Part shown: positions 61,073-64,000 of the stretch, piece by piece | Layout: every line of letters starts with the position of its first letter | Position numbering within the stretch: position 1 is the stretch's first letter | Source of the DNA: Apostichopus japonicus | Lineage: Eukaryota; Echinodermata; Holothuroidea; Aspidochirotida; Stichopodidae | DNA: 64,000 nucleotides | Reading direction: 5' to 3' | NCBI RefSeq assembly: GCF_037975245.1 | Contig: NC_092567.1 | Location: 25,224,876 to 25,288,875, forward strand | Program-made: the position numbers and the translations under genes | The notes under the pieces: model-generated | The model's database searches: none | Told to the model about the DNA's origin: nothing | The model's input: only the letters and a program-made list of their open reading frames with translations

Positions 61073-61080
61073 CACAAAGC

Positions 61081-63036
61081 TCATTATAACAGGTAGGACC
61101 TATTGGAAAATTGCAATAAACTGAATACTATAAATATATTTACTACAGTGACCATGTTTGGTATGAATATTCAGTCATCTGAAAACGCTGGTAATATTTC
61201 TCTTTTGTCTTGTTTCTTTGATATGAAAATGTTATAAATTATCCGCTACAAACTTTTGTCCCGCATGTTGATACAGTTCTTGGAAACATTGCTGTGCATT
61301 TATATGAACATTTCTCTTGAAAGCTATTTTACAGAAATTGTTGGCTACCCGGACGTTATCTCAGGGACAACCTCTGCGCTTCTTCATATGTCTGAAAATG
61401 AATGACAAAGAAGATATATAATATTTTATAAATGATAAACAATGCATTCAGTGGCACGTGGTACCGTACCTATAGTTATGTATTAGAAGTGCGATTATTT
61501 GTTCCAGAAAAGTCACATTTTTTCTCTTGTTTGGAATGAAAAGGTGACCTTTTGTTGACAAAATTTGGTCCCTCTCAGTGAACAGATATTTTCCGATCTA
61601 ATAGTGCCACAAAATATTTAAGTAAGCAAAAGGTAAATATGGGACCTTTTTAGTGAAATGTAATAGAAATGCAGCTTCGTTGAAAAATATTCGACCAATG
61701 GGTGTTGAATAAATTGTTATGCAAATATATCATGGTCCTAACCAATGGGACCACAAAGGATGTACCAATATGGATGTCTCCTATATACGTATCCACTTAT
61801 CGCACGAAAGGTTGCCTTTATATATATATATATTTCCCCAAAAAAGTGTTGTAAACAAATACGAGACGATTATATTTCAAAAAAAGTGTTGTATACAAAA
61901 ACGAGACAAATGGCTTTTGATAAAAGCTAATTACATATGTTAAGACAAAGATGACACGAAACGTTTTGGACATAAGGACAGCATCAGCCTTGGTTACCTT
62001 GCGAACATTTGATGACAATGTCTTTGTATGTTTAGCCCCCCCCCCCCCCCTCCCCGAGGTTAATCCCGCTCTGGACGAATCTGGTGCTGCTTTAATTGAA
62101 TTTAATGTATAATTCAACATGAAGTATATTGGAATCGTGTGCAAAATTGTCGCAACTTGTATGTGTTACCATGGCAACGATCTGATTCTCCTTATCACAA
62201 ATACATGTATCTGTTAAATATGCAAAAGTCAATATTATAATGTTTTATTCATTATTTCATTTTGCCCATGCTTATACTTTCATAACTCATATTTGAACAT
62301 CATGTAATTATTTGCTGTTGATTTGACAATTATGAAACATAACTGCTGGCAAGTGTACTGTATTGTAATCTGCCTCGCCACATAGTTGTAGTAGGTCTAT
62401 GCTTATAAAGAGCCCAAACTCAACCCATTTCCCCTTGTTTCAATCTCAGGGGTACCCCCCCCCCCCTAGTACGTGTGCTAACATATAGGACTAACAACAG
62501 TTACACCTGAATACAAAAATAATTGTTGCCCTAGCCTATATATAGTCATATCACTATATACGAGCGAAATATTTCGACTTGGACTCTCTTATATTCATTT
62601 CTTCAATCTAGCTCACTAACTGTCACAGTATAATATTCGCATTGAACCAAGTTGAATTCATTGTTGTATTGGATGCTATCGTCGAGTTGGTACAAACAGA
62701 CAAATACACTCTCCATATAGGCCTATACGCCACATGTTGTGTTCCTTGTACTATTTCCGGTCTCATTCCCTTGGATACCACACTCACGGTAAACTAACTA
62801 TAGACTCACCATACTTAGTATACGTACACTGACGTAATACGTGACATCAACAGTAGTCACGTAGGACTCCGAGGACAACTATGTCATCTGACCTCTTTCT
62901 GCCGTCGGCATTCGTCTTTAAATACATTATGAAATCGAGAATATGACCTACTGCATTCCATTTCTTTTTCTCGGGACCCCTAATTGACCACGCCGGGGAC
63001 GAAGCCCCATCCGTGACCACTCCTCCTCACGTCAAA
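61081..63036. other. Intergenic or intronic sequence, nothing recognised
   Basis: If the TPR exon at 63101-63236 continues to further exons, they should lie here on the minus strand, but none could be supported. It contains two ~46-bp direct repeats with AAAAAAGTGTTGTA at 61845-61905, a TA run at 61818 and C-runs at 62037 and 62456. Confidence 0.4.
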
Positions 63037-63083
63037 CCTGTACTTGACCTGTACGTGACCTGTACTTAACCTGTACTTGACCT
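63037..63083. repeat. 11-bp tandem repeat CCTGTACTTGA
   Basis: Four to five copies with small changes, 12-60 bases downstream of the TPR exon donor on the minus strand. Confidence 0.8.
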
Positions 63084-63100
63084 AGCCATCGTCTCCTTAC

Positions 63101-63236
63101 CTTCACTTGTTGTATTTTCTTTCAGATGTTCTAAAGAAGTTTTCGCCTGTGTAAATGCTGGGTCGAGCTGCAAACATTTTTCAAACCATTGTATTGCTTT
63201 TTGCTTGTTCTTTCGATTGAATTCAACGACCCCCAT
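63101..63236 (-). CDS. Exon of a tetratricopeptide-repeat (TPR) protein, partial gene
   Basis: On the minus strand the exon follows an acceptor TTTATTTACAG and ends at a consensus donor GTAAGG (complement of 63095-63100). It encodes 45 codons plus one base. NRKNKQKAIQWFEKCLQLDP fits the second helix of a TPR motif, with Ala, Phe and Pro at consensus positions, preceded by a Gly at the first-helix site. It continues with AKTSLEHLKEN. TPR units form protein-binding superhelices; which protein this is could not be decided. Upstream exons would be at higher coordinates, perhaps beyond the window. Confidence 0.62.
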
Positions 63237-63259
63237 CTGTAAATAAACGATATACAAAA

Positions 63260-64000
63260 AACAGTACTTTCCACTACTCTCACCCCTAGCAATTGAAACA
63301 AACTTCGTACCTCCTTTACCAGCTGTGACCTAACTCTTGCAACAAGCTTGCTGTTTATGATTCAACCACTACACGGAGAATTGCTTCGCACTCCCAGGGG
63401 GAGGGGGAGTGCACTACAGGTTTAGAAACGGCTCTGTATTGTATGACAACAGTATCACTTAATAATTGGATGATAAACACAGGAAGAGTATACGTAGAGT
63501 AAAGGCATCCTCATTGAATAAACAGATCTGTTAAACATATTATTGTTCATGATTCTTGGTCAGATCTGAATTTCGTGTTTTTCGAATAACATATAATTTT
63601 GCCGTAAACATCCACAGTTATATAATTGCATAAACACGATTTAAATTAAGAGAGATCTTTGTAGTTCGTGTGAAATCTTTCAATTTTTTATCAACAAGCA
63701 GGTTTTCCGGTTTAAACTCTTAGAATCAATGATGTAGGCAAGTAAGTCTGTGATTTTTCCAGTCATTTCTATCTGGACGAGCGAGAGAGGGTGAGAGGGG
63801 GGGGGGGGTTGGTGGCGGGGGTGGGGGTTGATGAAAAGAAGAGTATGACAGAAGGCATGTTAGAGCAAATTTGAAATGAAATTCTACCATTTTACGAAAA
63901 GAACAATGTGCGTGGTGGCTTACGTAAGTGTGACATTTTGGTTAACGGTATGAAAGCAGACTGATTATTCTTACATTGTATATTCCACGGACATTGTTTG
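63260..64000. other. Right flank, nothing recognised
   Basis: No further exon was supported. A G-run with GGTGGCGGGGGTGGGGG lies at 63798-63830. Confidence 0.4.

Noticed and set aside
1-64000. tRNA or rRNA genes
   Set aside because: No convincing A-box/B-box pairing or cloverleaf was seen on reading both strands; a covariance search could still find a diverged copy.

Overview
This is a eukaryotic (animal) nuclear genome window. It shows split genes with GT-AG introns of roughly 0.4-2.5 kb, an AT-rich background, frequent long G or C homopolymers, a recurring TAGGCCTA octamer and many small non-autonomous DNA transposons. The gene families (TMEM86, SLC16 monocarboxylate transporter, tetraspanin, DUSP3-type phosphatase, C2H2 zinc finger) are metazoan. 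The base composition and repeat style suggest a marine invertebrate deuterostome, probably an echinoderm. That assignment is an inference and was not tested by any search.

Layout: 1306-2007 (+) is the main exon of a TMEM86/lysoplasmalogenase-like membrane protein. 4660-8961 is a block of hAT-like transposons, one carrying another inside it. 9247-12838 (+) is a complete four-exon SLC16-type transporter of 599 aa. 14.5-15.3 kb holds a decayed Penelope-like element fragment with a GIY-YIG domain. 16.5-17.6 kb is a dimeric ~83-bp satellite. 22519-29031 (+) is a complete eight-exon tetraspanin of 282 aa, whose introns contain a hAT element, a 94-bp tandem repeat and a palindromic MITE. 31478-32815 is a nested transposon pair. 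37015-42618 (+) is a complete four-exon DUSP3-like phosphatase of 201 aa. 45472-47422 is another nested transposon pair. 49.1-49.5 kb is the 3' tail of a non-LTR retrotransposon, and 49494-50987 (-) is a 16-finger C2H2 zinc-finger ORF with decayed fingers at both ends. 52.4-53.7 kb is a ~79-bp satellite. 56.7-57.8 kb and 60.5-61.1 kb hold further hAT-like elements. 63101-63236 (-) is one exon of a TPR protein whose other exons were not found.

The five host genes are unrelated single-copy-style loci and show no sign of working together. The most unusual content is the transposon layer. Nine elements have 8-bp target duplications (six exact, three with one mismatch) and two have 5-bp duplications. 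Several families with different terminal inverted repeats share one internal hairpin module. Between copies, that hairpin shows a paired C:G to G:C exchange, which suggests the fold is under selection. A sister copy of one element provides a natural empty site for a nested insertion. Two Penelope-type 3' ends contain a hammerhead-ribozyme-like core.
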